Assembly (NCBI GenBank): GCA_900316675.1
Contig: ONDR01000005.1
Coordinates: 66,321-130,320, forward strand
Source of the DNA: an uncultured Bacteroidales bacterium
Lineage (GTDB): Bacteria; Bacteroidota; Bacteroidia; Bacteroidales; UBA932
Length of the DNA: 64,000 bases
Direction: 5' to 3'
Of this stretch, positions 27,864 through 36,982 are shown one piece after another; the first letter of the stretch is position 1; each line of letters opens with the position of its first letter. Under the pieces are notes generated by a model. It worked only from the letters and a program-made list of their open reading frames with translations. It was not told the origin of the DNA and searched no databases. Made by a program: the position numbers and the translations under genes.

Positions 27864-29057
27864 TTACTCCTCGATGCGGATTACCTGACCTGCGCCAACG
27901 GTACGGCCACCTTCACGGATAGCGAACTGGAGACCTTCGTTCATAGCAACAGGGGTGATGAGCTTAACGTTGATTTCTACGTTATCGCCAGGCATAACCA
28001 TTTCCTTGTCAGCAGGGAGAGTAATCTCACCGGTAACATCCAGTGTACGGATGAAGAACTGAGGACGGTAGTGGTTGTGGAAAGGAGTGTGACGGCCACC
28101 CTCTTCTTTCTTAAGTACATAGATCTGAGCTATGAACTCGGTGTGAGGAGTGATGGACTTAGGAGCGGCAACAACCTCACCTCTCTTAACTTCCTTCTTA
28201 TCAACACCACGGAGGAGAAGACCTACGTTATCACCAGCCTCACCCTGAGGGAGGAGTTTACGGAACATCTCAACGCCGGTAACTACAGAGGTACGAGGCT
28301 CATCGCCGAAACCTACGAGCTCAACGGGATCGTTTACGTGGATGGTACCAGCCTCGATACGACCGGTAACAACGGTACCACGACCGGTGATAGAGAAGAT
28401 GTCCTCGATAGGCATAAGGAATGGCTTATCAACAAGACGTACAGGGAGGGGAATGTACTCATCAACTGCGTTCATGAGCTCCATAACCTTGTCTTCCCAA
28501 ACCTTCTCACCGTTGAGTGCACCAAGTGCAGAACCACGGATGATAGGGCAGTTCTCGTCGAAGTTGTAGAATGCGAGGAGGTCACGGATCTCCATCTCTA
28601 CGAGGTCAAGCATTTCCTCATCGTCAACAAGGTCAACCTTGTTCATGAAAACGAGGATCTTAGGTACGTTCACCTGACGTGCAAGAAGGATGTGCTCACG
28701 AGTCTGAGGCATAGGACCGTCAGTTGCAGCAACAACGAGGATTGCACCGTCCATCTGAGCTGCACCAGTTACCATGTTCTTTACGTAGTCAGCATGGCCA
28801 GGGCAGTCTACGTGTGCATAGTGACGTTTTTCGGTCTCGTACTCTACGTGTGCAGAGTTGATGGTGATACCACGCTCTTTCTCTTCAGGAGCGTTGTCGA
28901 TCTGATCAAATGATTTGATCTTGTCTGCGTTACCTGCAACCCTTTCTGCAAGCACCTTGGTGATAGCAGCGGTAAGAGTTGTTTTACCGTGGTCAACATG
29001 GCCAATTGTACCGATGTTAACATGCGGTTTGGTTCTCTGGAATGTTTCTTTTGCCAT
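27864..29057 (-). CDS. tuf: Elongation factor Tu
   Basis: A 397-residue GTPase that delivers aminoacyl-tRNA to the ribosome. The P-loop GHVDHGKT, the switch region [21 protein letters not shown], the NKVD base motif and domains 2 and 3 (to the AGQVIRIEE end) are complete. It is flanked by four tRNA genes upstream and tRNA-Trp downstream, matching the tufB-type location. No promoter box is visible in the 57 nt before it, so it is probably co-transcribed with the upstream tRNAs. Confidence 0.99.
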   Translation of the reverse strand: MAKETFQRTKPHVNIGTIGHVDHGKTTLTAAITKVLAERVAGNADKIKSFDQIDNAPEEKERGITINSAHVEYETEKRHYAHVDCPGHADYVKNMVTGAAQMDGAILVVAATDGPMPQTREHILLARQVNVPKILVFMNKVDLVDDEEMLDLVEMEIRDLLAFYNFDENCPIIRGSALGALNGEKVWEDKVMELMNAVDEYIPLPVRLVDKPFLMPIEDIFSITGRGTVVTGRIEAGTIHVNDPVELVGFGDEPRTSVVTGVEMFRKLLPQGEAGDNVGLLLRGVDKKEVKRGEVVAAPKSITPHTEFIAQIYVLKKEEGGRHTPFHNHYRPQFFIRTLDVTGEITLPADKEMVMPGDNVEINVKLITPVAMNEGLQFAIREGGRTVGAGQVIRIEE

Positions 29058-29114
29058 AATATTATGTTTAAATTGTGTATTTACTTTTGTTACACTTTAT
29101 ATTTCAAAAAAATG

Positions 29115-29186
<72 letters not shown>

Positions 29187-29193
29187 TTTACAG

Positions 29194-29266
29194 AGCGGAA
29201 AACGAGGTTCGAACTCGCGACCCTCAGCTTGGAAGGCTGATGCTCTACCAACTGAGCTACTTCCGC
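29194..29266 (-). tRNA. tRNA-Gly (anticodon TCC)
   Basis: Acceptor GCGGAAG/TTTCCGC (one G-U pair), D-arm GCTC/GAGC, anticodon loop CTTCCAA, T-loop TTCGAAC, discriminator T. No encoded CCA. Confidence 0.95.
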
Positions 29267-29281
29267 ATCAATTCGTATTTG

Positions 29282-29362
29282 TGGGAGGTGGTGGACTCGA
29301 ACCACCGAACCCTGAGGGAGCGGATTTACAGTCCGCCGCAATTGCCACTATGCGAACCTCCC
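29282..29362 (-). tRNA. tRNA-Tyr (anticodon GTA)
   Basis: Class II tRNA of 81 nt with a long variable arm (CTCCCTCAGGGTTC region). Acceptor GGGAGGT/ACCTCCC, anticodon loop CTGTAAA, discriminator A. Confidence 0.95.
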
Positions 29363-29391
29363 AAAGTTTCTTAAGCCTTAACGCTTAGCTG

Positions 29392-29465
29392 AGCCGATAG
29401 AGGGATTCGAACCCACGACCCCGAGATTACAAATCACGTGCTCTGGCCAACTGAGCTATATCGGC
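29392..29465 (-). tRNA. tRNA-Thr (anticodon TGT)
   Basis: Acceptor GCCGATA/TATCGGC, anticodon loop TTTGTAA, T-loop TTCGAAT, discriminator T. The anticodon stem CGTGA/TCTCG has a central T-T mismatch. First gene of the tRNA-tuf transcript. Confidence 0.93.
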
Positions 29466-29494
29466 GTTTTCCTTATCGCCATCGAAAGGGATTG

Positions 29495-29524
29495 CAAAGA
29501 TAGATATTATTTTTTATTCTGCAA
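29495..29524 (-). promoter_or_regulatory. Promoter of the tRNA-tuf-ribosomal protein-rpoBC cluster
   Basis: Minus strand: TTG (29522-29524), 19-nt spacer, TATCTTTG (29495-29502). It fits the -33/-7 consensus. The -33 box overlaps the last codons of dxs. The tRNA-Thr(TGT) 5' end is 29 nt downstream of the -7 box. Confidence 0.65.
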
Positions 29525-31403
29525 CCATTTTTTGAAAAATATTTTCGATGGTGTTTGTTATGCCTTCAGAATCAATGCCGCAGAAGGCCCTCTGGGCCTT
29601 TTGTGTATCCTGCTCTATGAACTGGTCCGGAATGCCCAGGCCGTGAAGGGGAGTGTGGATATCGTTACTCTCCATCAGTTCTGCCACTGCGCTCATTAAA
29701 CCGCCCTTCAGACATCCGTCCTCTACGGTTACGATATGCTTGTAATTGCGTGCCGCTGCAAGCACGAGCTCCTCGTCCAGTGGTTTCAGGAACCTTATGT
29801 CGATGACTCCCGGAGTAAAGCCCAGTTTCTCTTTAACCGCCTGTGCGGCTTCGAGTGCCCTTGTGGCGCAATGGCCAATGGCCAGTATGCAGATATTCTC
29901 TCCTTTAATCAGTTCTTCTCCCTTGCCGGGCACGAGCTCTTTGTAAGGACTGTCCTTGTAGGCGACGCCCTCTGCGCCTCCGCGCGGATACCTTATTATA
30001 TAAGGACCGGTCTGGCTGCACAGACCGCTGTACATCATGTTCTTGAGTTCAAGCTCGTTTCTGGGGGAGCAGACGATGGCTCCGGGGATGCTCCTGTAGG
30101 CGGCCATATCAAATACTCCGTGATGCGTAGGACCGTCCTCGCCGACCACTCCGCCTCTGTCGAAGCAAAGCACAACCGGAAGGCGCTGTAGTGCAACGTC
30201 ATGGATAATCTGGTCGTAAGCCCTTTGGGAGAAAGAAGAGTAGATGTTGCAGAAAGGCCTGAGTCCGCCTGCCGCAAGGCCTGCAGAGAAGGTAACCGCA
30301 TGCTCTTCTTCTATTCCTACGTCGTAGAACCTGGAGGGCATTTCCTTGGCCAGCAGGGACATTCCGCAGCCGGATGCCATGGCCGGAGTTATACCCACAA
30401 CGCGTATGTCTTTCTGGGCCAGATCTACAAGCACTTCACCGAATACATCCTGCCATCTGGGGGTGTTGGGATGCTTGATGATGCGTTCTCCGGTTTCCGG
30501 GTTGAAGCGGCCCGGAGCATGCCATACGGCCGGATCAGCCTCTGCCGGGGCATAGCCCTTACCTTTTACTGTATGTACGTGCAGTATGCGGGGGCCGTGC
30601 AGGTTCTTAAGCCTGGAAAGGGTGTCTATCAGTAGGTTGATGTCATTTCCGTCAATGGGGCCGAAGTACCTGAAACCCAGGGCTTCGAACAGTGCGCCGC
30701 CAGATTTCCTGACCAGGTTGGATTTGGTATCAACTGTCCATTTCTGGAACCTGCGCCTTAGTTTTCCGTCGCCCAGCCATTCCCAGACTGTCTTCTTCAG
30801 GCGGTTGTATTTTGTGGATGTCGTAATCCTGAGCAGATAATTGTGGATTGCACCCGTCGCGTTGTCAATGGACTGGTCGTTGTCGTTCAGTATGATAAGC
30901 AGGTCAGCCTTGCTGCTGCCGGCATTGTTGATGCCCTCGAAGGCCAGGCCGCCGGTCATGGCACCGTCTCCTATGACGGCTACTACCTTGCTGTTGTCGT
31001 TACGCATCCTGGCAGCCTCGGCAAGGCCCAGTGCGGCCGATACTGACGTCGATGAATGTCCTGCGCCGAAGGCGTCGTACGGACTTTCCTTCATTTTGGG
31101 GAAGCCGCTGATGCCTCCTTTTGTCCTGTTGGTCTTGAAAAGCTCCCTTCGGCCTGTAAGAATCTTATGTGCATATGCTTGATGACCGACGTCGAACACT
31201 ACTTTGTCTGTGGGCAGATCGTACACATAGTGCAGGGCGGTAATGATTTCCACTGCACCCAGGGAAGCTCCCAGGTGGCCCGGATTAACCGCGCAGCACT
31301 TTATCATGTAGTCTCTGGTTTCAGAGCAAAGGGTTTTCAGTTGTTCCGGAGTCAGTCGTTTAATATCTTCCGGAGAGTCTATATTGTCAAGCAAAGTGTA
31401 CAT
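29514..31403 (-). CDS. dxs: 1-deoxy-D-xylulose-5-phosphate synthase
   Basis: First enzyme of the non-mevalonate isoprenoid pathway: pyruvate plus glyceraldehyde 3-phosphate give DXP, using thiamine diphosphate. The 629-residue protein has the ThDP motif from GDG (145-147) to NDND (173-176), GHLGASLG near residue 42, and the transketolase C-terminal domain with DRGGVVGEDGPTHHG. uppS, which uses downstream products of this pathway, is also in the window but unlinked. The start is ATG 31403; a TAACTTTG -7 box lies 20 nt upstream. Confidence 0.98.
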   Translation of the reverse strand: MYTLLDNIDSPEDIKRLTPEQLKTLCSETRDYMIKCCAVNPGHLGASLGAVEIITALHYVYDLPTDKVVFDVGHQAYAHKILTGRRELFKTNRTKGGISGFPKMKESPYDAFGAGHSSTSVSAALGLAEAARMRNDNSKVVAVIGDGAMTGGLAFEGINNAGSSKADLLIILNDNDQSIDNATGAIHNYLLRITTSTKYNRLKKTVWEWLGDGKLRRRFQKWTVDTKSNLVRKSGGALFEALGFRYFGPIDGNDINLLIDTLSRLKNLHGPRILHVHTVKGKGYAPAEADPAVWHAPGRFNPETGERIIKHPNTPRWQDVFGEVLVDLAQKDIRVVGITPAMASGCGMSLLAKEMPSRFYDVGIEEEHAVTFSAGLAAGGLRPFCNIYSSFSQRAYDQIIHDVALQRLPVVLCFDRGGVVGEDGPTHHGVFDMAAYRSIPGAIVCSPRNELELKNMMYSGLCSQTGPYIIRYPRGGAEGVAYKDSPYKELVPGKGEELIKGENICILAIGHCATRALEAAQAVKEKLGFTPGVIDIRFLKPLDEELVLAAARNYKHIVTVEDGCLKGGLMSAVAELMESNDIHTPLHGLGIPDQFIEQDTQKAQRAFCGIDSEGITNTIENIFQKMVAE

Positions 31404-31423
31404 TATCGCGTTATTCTGTCCTG

Positions 31424-31431
31424 CAAAGTTA
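31424..31431 (-). promoter_or_regulatory. -7 element of dxs
   Basis: Minus strand TAACTTTG, a full TAnnTTTG match, 20 nt before the dxs ATG. No clear -33 box. Confidence 0.45.
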
Positions 31432-31520
31432 TCAAATATTTGGGAATATTTGCGTTTGAAATAAACTTTTCCTAATTTAGCATCTTGTAAAATATACTTT
31501 ATAGAAAAACAGATTAATAA

Positions 31521-32948
31521 ATGGCAGAAAAAATTGCAAAACTGATGAACGACAACCCCAAAATGAGGTGGCTTGCGCTCATCCTTATAGCCCTGATGAT
31601 GTTCTTCGGCTATATGTTCGTAGATGTAATGTCTCCGCTTCAGGAGATGGTAGAGGCTCAGAGGGGTTGGACTCCTGACGTTTTCGGTAAATACGCCAGT
31701 GCGGAGTATCTGCTGAATGTCTGTGGCTTCCTTATCCTTGCCGGTATTATCCTTGATAAGATGGGTATCCGTTTCACCGGAACCTTGTCTGCATCAATGA
31801 TGTTTGTCGGTGCCGCTATCAAATACGTCGCCATCAGCGACTGGTTCCAGGATTCTTCAATCTGCGCATGGCTTGACAGCTGGTGGGTAGAGATGCCCGG
31901 TAGCGCCAAGATGGCAGCCTTCGGTTTCATGATCTTCGGCTGCGGCTGCGAGATGGCCGGTACAACTGTGTCCAAAGCCATTGCAAAATGGTTCAAGGGC
32001 AAGGAAATGGCTATGGCAATGGGTATTGAAATGGCAATCGCCCGTGTAGGTGTGTTCGCCATCTTCTCTATCAGCCCTATACTGGCAAGCAAGCTTGGCG
32101 GTGTTTCCGGTCCTGTAGGCTTCTGCACAGTGCTTCTCCTTATCGGTGTCATCAACTTCCTGGTATTCTCTGTAATGGATAAGAAGTTCGACAGCCAGCT
32201 TGCCGCACAGGGCAAGGCTAACGGAGAGGATGCTTCAGAAGAGGAATTCAAACTCAAAGACCTTAAGAAGGTATTCGGCTCGCTCAGTTTCTGGGTTGTC
32301 GCCATACTCTGCGTGCTTTACTACAGCGCCATCTTCCCGTTCCAGAGGTTCGGTGCAAACATGCTCCAGTGCAACCTGGACGGTATTTCAGCAGAGTCTG
32401 CAGCCAACATCTTCCGCTGGTTCCCCATTGGTGCTGCAGTAATCACTCCTTTCCTTGGCAGGTATCTTGACACCAAGGGTAAGGGTGCTACCATGCTCAT
32501 TATGGGCGCACTGCTGCTCATCATCTGCCACCTGGTATTTGCATTCGTTCTTCCTGCAACCCACAGTCACCTTATCGCATATGCAACTATTGTGATTCTT
32601 GGAGTAAGCTTCTCGCTTGTTCCTGCGGCTCTTTGGCCTTCAGTTCCCAAGATCATAGATGAAAAGGTGCTGGGTTCTGCATATAACCTTATTTTCTGGG
32701 TTCAGAACATTGGCCTTTGCCTTGTTCCTATGCTCATCGGCAGTGTGCTCGCATCTTCAAATGCGGACAATCCTGCAGTTATCGCCGCAAAGCAGAGCGG
32801 TGCTGACTTCATCCCTTACGACTACACCGTTCCGCTGATTATCTTCGCATGCTTTGGTGTGGCTGCCCTTGTCATTGCAATCTACCTTAAGGTCCTGAAC
32901 GGCAAGCGCAACCTGGGCCTTGAGTCACCTAACATCGTAAAGGAATAA
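31521..32948 (+). CDS. MFS transporter (first of a tandem pair)
   Basis: A 475-residue inner membrane carrier with about twelve helices and a charged central loop (EDASEEEFKLKDLKK). It belongs to the major facilitator superfamily; substrate unknown. It is clearly paralogous to the next gene: shared segments include SIAKWFKG/TKAIAKWFKG-type loops with A-A-M-G after them, SLVPAALWPSVPKI, and AYNLIFWVQNIG. The IAKWFKGKEMAMAMG stretch resembles the loop of the eukaryotic MFSD1-like and bacterial nitrate or oxalate carrier branches, but no assignment is safe. Confidence 0.85.
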   Translation: MAEKIAKLMNDNPKMRWLALILIALMMFFGYMFVDVMSPLQEMVEAQRGWTPDVFGKYASAEYLLNVCGFLILAGIILDKMGIRFTGTLSASMMFVGAAIKYVAISDWFQDSSICAWLDSWWVEMPGSAKMAAFGFMIFGCGCEMAGTTVSKAIAKWFKGKEMAMAMGIEMAIARVGVFAIFSISPILASKLGGVSGPVGFCTVLLLIGVINFLVFSVMDKKFDSQLAAQGKANGEDASEEEFKLKDLKKVFGSLSFWVVAILCVLYYSAIFPFQRFGANMLQCNLDGISAESAANIFRWFPIGAAVITPFLGRYLDTKGKGATMLIMGALLLIICHLVFAFVLPATHSHLIAYATIVILGVSFSLVPAALWPSVPKIIDEKVLGSAYNLIFWVQNIGLCLVPMLIGSVLASSNADNPAVIAAKQSGADFIPYDYTVPLIIFACFGVAALVIAIYLKVLNGKRNLGLESPNIVKE

Positions 32949-32961
32949 TATTTTAACGCCC

Positions 32962-34332
32962 GTGGGACAGAATAAAAAAATAGCTTCCGCCGCGTGCTGG
33001 ATAGCATTGGCCTGCCTTGTGGTGCCAATGGCCGGCTCGTACTTCTTTGACGACATGTTCTCTACCCTCAGTCAGATTTTCCGCCATCCGGAGGACCTGG
33101 CTCTTGGTTGGGATTCGGCAATGTATGGCTTCTACGCCGGAGGCTATTCGTTCCTGTGCGTCTGGGGTGGCCTTGTCATTTGCGGCGTCCTGCTGGACAT
33201 GTACGGCGTCCGTCTTGTCGGCTCAATCTTTGTCGGTCTGATGGTTCTGGGTGCCGGTACGGTTACCTTTGCCATAACATCCGGCCTGGCTCCGGGAACC
33301 TCGCTTACCATAGCATATATAGGCTGTACCATCTTTGGCTTGGGTAGTGAGATCGCCGGCGTTGCTGTGACCCGTTCCATAGCCAAGTGGTTCAAGGGCC
33401 GTAATGTGGCCCTGGCAATGGGCCTGCAGCTGGCCATCGCCCGTCTGGGTACGGCAGCCGCCTTTATCATTTCTCCTATGCTGGTGGCCCAGAAGGCCCC
33501 GGGAGAAATGTATTCCCTGGCAGAAACCGCCCGTCCGGCCTTCTTCGGCCTTACCCTGCTTCTTGTAGGTGCCGTGCTTTGGGCCTTCTTCGTGGCTATG
33601 GATGCCCGTTTTGACAAAAATGCGGGTATCGCCGTACAGAAGGGAGAGGTTCGCAAAGAAGACAAATTCGTATTCTCTGACATTCTTAAGGTGCTTACCA
33701 ACAAGCGTTTCATCCTTATTTCACTGCTTTGCGTATTCTTCTACTGCTGCATCATTTCCTTCAAGAAGTTCGGTACATCAATCGTAATTCCTCGCTTCGG
33801 AATGGATCTTGACTCGGCCAAGTGGACAATTACCATGATACCGTTCTTTACGGTTCTGTTCACTCCGCTCTTTGGCGCCCTTGTGGACAAAGTGGGCAAG
33901 GCAACATACTGGATGATAGCCGGTGCGATGCTTGTCCTTGTGGCTCACCTTATCATAGCTTTTGCTCCGGAAGGCGTGCCTGCTTACGGTTACATAGGCA
34001 TTGCCACCCTTGGTATCGGCTATTCCCTTGTTCCTTCAGCCATGTGGCCTTCGGTTCCTAAAATTGTTCCGGAGAAGTCGCTTGGAACGGCATATTCCCT
34101 TATATACTGGATCCAGAACATGGGTATGTTGCTGGTTCCTATCTTCGTTGGAAACATCTTCAAGAAGGCTTCTGCAGATCCTTCTGTCTCAGAGGCATCG
34201 GCAGCCGTAAGTGCAGAGACCATTTTCATCGGCCTGGCTATTGTGGCCATTGCCGTGGCTTTCTGCCTCAGGGTATCGTCGTCAAAGAATCCTTCACTGC
34301 AGATAGACCTGCCAAGCAAGAAACAGAAGTAA
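32962..34332 (+). CDS. MFS transporter (second of a tandem pair)
   Basis: A 456-residue paralogue of the preceding carrier, 13 nt downstream. Matching segments (IAKWFKGRNVALAMG, SLVPSAMWPSVPKI, AYSLIYWIQNMG) run through the whole length, indicating an old tandem duplication rather than a recent copy. The start is GTG; no in-frame ATG precedes the first helix. The N-terminal external loop after helix 1 differs most (FFDDMFSTLSQIFRHPEDLALGW), so substrates may differ, or the pair may work together. Confidence 0.85.
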   Translation: MGQNKKIASAACWIALACLVVPMAGSYFFDDMFSTLSQIFRHPEDLALGWDSAMYGFYAGGYSFLCVWGGLVICGVLLDMYGVRLVGSIFVGLMVLGAGTVTFAITSGLAPGTSLTIAYIGCTIFGLGSEIAGVAVTRSIAKWFKGRNVALAMGLQLAIARLGTAAAFIISPMLVAQKAPGEMYSLAETARPAFFGLTLLLVGAVLWAFFVAMDARFDKNAGIAVQKGEVRKEDKFVFSDILKVLTNKRFILISLLCVFFYCCIISFKKFGTSIVIPRFGMDLDSAKWTITMIPFFTVLFTPLFGALVDKVGKATYWMIAGAMLVLVAHLIIAFAPEGVPAYGYIGIATLGIGYSLVPSAMWPSVPKIVPEKSLGTAYSLIYWIQNMGMLLVPIFVGNIFKKASADPSVSEASAAVSAETIFIGLAIVAIAVAFCLRVSSSKNPSLQIDLPSKKQK

Positions 34333-34355
34333 TAATCAACTAAAACTTATACATT

Positions 34356-35141
34356 ATGGCACAATCTAATTTTTGCCCCCAGTGTGGCGCACCCCTTGCT
34401 CCCGGCCAGAACTTCTGCCCGGTTTGCGGCGCACCTGTAGCAGCTGCTCCCCAGCAGCCGGTTCAGCCTCAACAGCCTCAGCAGCCGGTTCAGCCTCAGC
34501 AGCCCCAGTACCAGCAGCCTCAGTATCAGCAGCCTCAGTACCAGCAGGCACCGCAGTTTGTTCTTCCTAAAAACAACCTGTGGGCTGTCATTGCGGGTGC
34601 TTCAATCGCTTTCCTTTCATTGATCGGTCTTATCCTTGGCTGTACTATGTCTGCCTGGGGAATCCTCAGAAGCGGAGTTATTCTTGGCCTGATTTGGTTC
34701 CTTTGCGCAGGCGGCCTGACTCTCTTCTATCTGGCACAGCGTCCCTTGAAGGCTCCCGTTACTGGAAACGCGAAATTGTTCCCCTTGTTGTTCATGGGTA
34801 CATTTGTCGCAGCATGGTTGTTCATTATGATTGCCTTTGCCGCTTTCAGAAGTGCAGATGTTCTGTTCATTTTTGCAATGCTGTTCCTTATTGCCGCAGG
34901 TGTATTTGCAGTGCTTTCATTCCTTGACCTGTTCAAGAACTTCAATTTCCTTTCCTGGGGTCATATAGCAGTACTTGTGCTCATCTTCTTCTGGTTCCTC
35001 CTGTCTATCCTGGGTATTTCCGGCGGTATGGGCATGGGCTTCCTCAGATTCATGCTTATCATCACTCCTTTGTTGTTTGCCGGCGCTGCAGTGATGTTCA
35101 CCCTTCACTTTATGAAGGCTCCTGACACGAAATTATTTTAG
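34356..35141 (+). CDS. Zinc-ribbon, Pro/Gln-repeat membrane protein
   Basis: No named family beyond the zinc ribbon. The 261 residues start with a double CxxC zinc ribbon (Cys7, Cys10, Cys21, Cys24: CPQC and CPVC), continue with a disordered QQPVQPQQPQQ and YQQPQYQQ repeat tract to about residue 68, and end in about six membrane helices without clear catalytic residues. The ribbon and repeats should be cytoplasmic. The gene follows the tandem MFS genes by 23 nt and is followed 29 nt later by a small lipoprotein gene. Compare 15910-16521, which has the repeat and membrane parts but no ribbon. Confidence 0.7.
   Translation: MAQSNFCPQCGAPLAPGQNFCPVCGAPVAAAPQQPVQPQQPQQPVQPQQPQYQQPQYQQPQYQQAPQFVLPKNNLWAVIAGASIAFLSLIGLILGCTMSAWGILRSGVILGLIWFLCAGGLTLFYLAQRPLKAPVTGNAKLFPLLFMGTFVAAWLFIMIAFAAFRSADVLFIFAMLFLIAAGVFAVLSFLDLFKNFNFLSWGHIAVLVLIFFWFLLSILGISGGMGMGFLRFMLIITPLLFAGAAVMFTLHFMKAPDTKLF
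34447..34553 (+). repeat. Imperfect Gln/Pro/Tyr coding repeat
   Basis: Tandem cagcctcagcag and taccagcagcct-type units encoding QPQQ and YQQPQ. The unit cagcctcagta(c/t)cag recurs three times at 12-nt spacing near 34511-34545. Confidence 0.65.
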
Positions 35142-35170
35142 TATCATTAACAACTAATGCTTTATTCATT

Positions 35171-35578
35171 ATGAAAAAATTCTTTTTGGCAGTAGCTGCC
35201 GTTATCATGCTCACCGCTTGCAACAGCGGTCCCAAGACTCCCGTTGATGAGCTCTGCGACATCCTTAAGGAAGGTGTTGACATGATCTTCTCTAAGGGCG
35301 AAAAAGAAGCTTCCGCTGTAATGGAAGAGAAGACCGAGGCTTTCTTCGAGGCTAACAAGGACTATGTTCTTACCGACGCTGACAAGAAGAAACTTGGTGC
35401 AACTATGTCTGACCTCATGGACGCAGCCTTCAAGGCAGCTGAGAAGTCAGGTGAGATTCCTTCAGAGCAGGTTGATATGGCAAAGGGCATGATGGCTCTG
35501 GCTGTAAGCGCTATGCAGGAGCAGATCAACAAGACAGAGAAACTTGGTGATCTCAAAGATATGGACTTCCTTAACTAA
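35171..35578 (+). CDS. Small helical lipoprotein, unknown function
   Basis: A 135-residue protein. The signal has lipobox Cys17 (MLTAC-N), so it is a lipoprotein. The mature part is predicted to be almost wholly helical and is rich in Ala, Met, Lys and Glu (SEQVDMAKGMMALAVSAMQEQ). No family recognised. It is last in the plus-strand run that begins with the MFS pair and is followed at once by a strong terminator. Confidence 0.7.
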   Translation: MKKFFLAVAAVIMLTACNSGPKTPVDELCDILKEGVDMIFSKGEKEASAVMEEKTEAFFEANKDYVLTDADKKKLGATMSDLMDAAFKAAEKSGEIPSEQVDMAKGMMALAVSAMQEQINKTEKLGDLKDMDFLN

Positions 35579-35595
35579 GGAATTTTCCATAATAC

Positions 35596-35623
35596 AGGCC
35601 GGTCACCAGACCGGCCTTTTTTT
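35596..35623 (+). terminator. Intrinsic terminator after the MFS-lipoprotein run
   Basis: A 9-bp stem AGGCCGGTC/GACCGGCCT with ACCA tetraloop, followed by seven T residues on the plus strand. Confidence 0.92.
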
Positions 35624-35624
35624 G

Positions 35625-36977
35625 TTATAGCTGTGAAGCAAACAGTCGTATGAACTTCTGGAAGAGCCTTTGCCTGCGCGGTACGTTCCTAAGGTCTCCA
35701 AGGTGAATCTGGCGGGAAATCTCCAGGTCCTTCAGGAAGATGGCTTTGTTGCGCATGGCGACCTCCCTGTCGTAAATGTAGGTATTAACCTCGTAGTTTA
35801 TGTTGAAGCTGCGGTTGTCGATGTTGGCCGTGCCTATGCTGGACAGGTAGTCATCGGAAACGAAGGTTTTGGAATGTATGAAGCCTCCGCCTCTTTCATA
35901 AATCTTGATACCTGCCTTAAGGCATTCTTTATAGTATGACCTCACTGCCGGGCCTATGAACCAGTTCTCTGACTCTTGGGGCACCATGACCCTTACATCT
36001 ATGCCACTGAGGGCTGCTGTCTTAAGTGCATCGAGCACGCTTACAGGTGGCACAAAATAAGGCGTTTGTATCCAGATATAGTCCTTTGCGTTGGTAACCG
36101 CCCAGATATAGCTTAGTTGCAGGATGGGCCTGCTGGCATCGGGCTCGTCAGGAGTTATCTGCATAAGCTTGCCTGTCAGGCTGGCATCGGTCAGCGGAAC
36201 GTCCCGGTAAGCTTCGCCGGAAGGGAAGTAATAGTCCGGCTCGTGGTCCAGCTCTCCGCCGGAGGTAAGCCATGAATCCAGGAAAATATGCTGCAACGAC
36301 GCGACGGCAGGGCCCACAATGCGCAGGTGAGTGTCCCTCCACTTTGTGAAGTACCTGTCCTTAATATTCATGCCGCCGGTGTAGCCAATCTTTCCGTCAA
36401 TAATCACTATCTTCCTGTGATTGCGGTAGTTAAGATGGGTGATGATCTGCAGTATGCGGAACTTGGGATTGTACACGCGCTTAAGTTCTATGCCTTCCCG
36501 GCGCATGTTGTTGTAGAAGCTGCGTTTGGTGTCGTAGTTTGCAACATTCTCGTGCAGGATGCGTACCTTTATACCCTCGCGGACCTTCTTCAGCAGGGCG
36601 TTGCGTACTGCTCGCCCGCTGGCATCGTCCCCGAACAAGTAATACTGGAAGTGTATGTACTCCTTTGCGTTTTCTATGTCTTTAAGAAGAAGCTCCAGCT
36701 TATGGGGGCCGTAATCTATTATTTCCAGCGCATTCCCGGCGGTGACTCCGGGCAGGGAACGGCCTCCCAACAGCCTTGCGAACGGCTTGAATGTCGGTTC
36801 TACGGGGCTGTCGTCTCCTTTAATCAGATTGTCGATGCGGTCTCCTTTGCGGGTGAAAATCCATTCCAGGTATCTGCGGTGCTTCTTAAGGAAGTACTTC
36901 CTATGCCGGAAGTTTACCCCGAACAAAAGGTAAAGCAGCACTGCGCACAGCAGAGGTATGACAAGGCCCCAGGGCAT
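35625..36977 (-). CDS. cls: Cardiolipin synthase (phospholipase D family)
   Basis: Joins two phosphatidylglycerol molecules, or a related pair, into cardiolipin. The 450-residue protein has two HKD motifs: HRKIVIID (187-194) and HSKTFVSD (368-375), each followed by the usual G-x-x-N/D context. There is one N-terminal membrane helix (residues 3-20), whereas many bacterial Cls have two, so the N-terminus is short. It follows rpoN by 5 nt and should be on the same transcript. Confidence 0.92.
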   Translation of the reverse strand: MPWGLVIPLLCAVLLYLLFGVNFRHRKYFLKKHRRYLEWIFTRKGDRIDNLIKGDDSPVEPTFKPFARLLGGRSLPGVTAGNALEIIDYGPHKLELLLKDIENAKEYIHFQYYLFGDDASGRAVRNALLKKVREGIKVRILHENVANYDTKRSFYNNMRREGIELKRVYNPKFRILQIITHLNYRNHRKIVIIDGKIGYTGGMNIKDRYFTKWRDTHLRIVGPAVASLQHIFLDSWLTSGGELDHEPDYYFPSGEAYRDVPLTDASLTGKLMQITPDEPDASRPILQLSYIWAVTNAKDYIWIQTPYFVPPVSVLDALKTAALSGIDVRVMVPQESENWFIGPAVRSYYKECLKAGIKIYERGGGFIHSKTFVSDDYLSSIGTANIDNRSFNINYEVNTYIYDREVAMRNKAIFLKDLEISRQIHLGDLRNVPRRQRLFQKFIRLFASQL

Positions 36978-36982
36978 GGTTT

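Noticed and set aside
27738..28913. A 391-codon open frame on the plus strand opposite tuf
   Set aside because: It is a mirror of the highly biased tuf codons, has no family resemblance and runs through the tRNA-Trp gene. Treated as a shadow frame.
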